A stretch of DNA of 39,372 nt. Source: an uncultured Arthrobacter sp. (GTDB taxonomy: Bacteria; Actinomycetota; Actinomycetes; Actinomycetales; Micrococcaceae). Position 1 is the first letter of the stretch, and the number at the start of each line of letters is the position of its first letter. The stretch covers positions 1 through 39,372 of the forward strand of contig NZ_CANLXP010000029.1 in assembly GCF_947495145.1 (NCBI RefSeq). The letters run 5' to 3'. This document shows positions 39,093 through 39,372 of the stretch, piece by piece. The notes under the pieces were generated by a model, which saw nothing but the letters and a program-made list of their open reading frames with translations, did no database searches and was not told where the DNA came from. The translations under genes and the position numbers were made by a program.

Positions 39093-39372
39093 TCAGGTCG
39101 CGGTGAAGTTGCTGAAGCGGTACATGAAGGCGGCCATTGCGTCCCGGTTGACGGCCTGCACGGGACGGAACTTTCCGTCGTCGTAACCGGTAGTGATCTT
39201 GGTGGAGGCCAGCCAGGTGATCTCCTTGAAGAACTGCCCGCCCGCTGCAACGTCCGGGAAGGGCGAAATCTTCGGAGCAGTAAACTCAGGCTTATCGGCG
39301 AACCGGTACATGAACGCCGCCATCGCATCACGGTTCACCGGCTGGAGCGGCCGGAACGTCTTGTCGTCGTAG
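39093..39372 (-). CDS. SLH-domain surface protein, C-terminal end only (5' end outside window)
   Basis: The frame is open to the window edge and ends at 39093. About 92 residues are visible: the end of one SLH repeat ('FRPLQPVNRDAMAAFMYR') and one complete repeat ('FPDVAAGGQFFKEITWLAST', 'GKFRPVQAVNRDAMAAFMYR'). A short 'FSNFTAT' tail follows. It is the third SLH protein in the window and close in motif to the other two, with Met replacing Leu in 'AAFMYR'. Its catalytic or structural part lies beyond the window. Confidence 0.85.
   Translation of the reverse strand, partial: YDDKTFRPLQPVNRDAMAAFMYRFADKPEFTAPKISPFPDVAAGGQFFKEITWLASTKITTGYDDGKFRPVQAVNRDAMAAFMYRFSNFTAT

Overview
The window looks like chromosome (or a large replicon) of a high-GC Gram-positive actinobacterium, most likely Micrococcaceae (Arthrobacter and relatives). 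Grounds: actinobacterial-style IlvE, LeuB and a zinc-knuckle-less MetG, NarL-type two-component genes, a SARP/BTAD regulator, CmtR/CtpG-like metal genes, frequent GTG starts, probable leaderless genes and surface proteins with the S-layer homology (SLH) motif 'RDAMAAFLYR'. The species call is inference. No rRNA, tRNA, transposase, integrase or CRISPR array was found.

Layout. (1) 1-4.9 kb: two paralogous TPR proteins flank an opposite-strand gene for a 62-residue secreted peptide precursor. Its mature part is almost only tandem copies of KVGNWPDGTTTT. A STAS/SEC14-like protein and a HAMP-like/GGDEF/EAL c-di-GMP enzyme follow. (2) 5-15.7 kb: conserved core, with ilvE and leuB, a GH16-like protein, a histidine kinase/response regulator pair followed by an ABC ATPase and FtsX-like permease, an unrecognised 169-residue protein and metG. 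(3) 15.8-23.1 kb: cell-surface region. It has a 1002-residue SLH protein with a duplicated cysteine-containing domain, a membrane-anchored protein, a SARP regulator and a Tat-exported CotA-like multicopper oxidase fused to three SLH repeats. (4) 23.2-37.9 kb: a dense accessory block for metal homeostasis and extracytoplasmic thiol/heme chemistry: ArsR regulator, P1B ATPase, LspA, ResB, CcsB, TlpA, CcdA, VKOR, three small membrane/thioredoxin-like proteins, Nramp, DsbA, CDF exporter, CmtR-like regulator, CtaG and CopC. (5) 37.9 kb to the end: an M23 cell-wall peptidase whose long leader carries a c-di-AMP (ydaO-type) riboswitch below an MtrA-like direct repeat, then the 3' end of a third SLH protein.

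How it works together. The accessory block pairs a reducing pathway (CcdA to TlpA to ResB/CcsB heme ligation) with an oxidising one (VKOR to DsbA). Metal exporters and importers with their own sensors sit around it, and LspA is encoded next to a TlpA-like lipoprotein that could be its substrate. Several metal genes have a -10-like hexamer 6-7 nt before the ATG and no Shine-Dalgarno sequence, suggesting leaderless mRNAs with operators on the start region. No c-type cytochrome (CxxCH) gene is visible, so the heme-ligation client lies elsewhere.

The strongest candidate for an undescribed system is the TPR / tandem-repeat-peptide / TPR locus, which has the parts expected of a peptide pheromone with cytoplasmic TPR receptors. 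The second notable element is the stacked MtrA-like plus c-di-AMP riboswitch control of the M23 peptidase.
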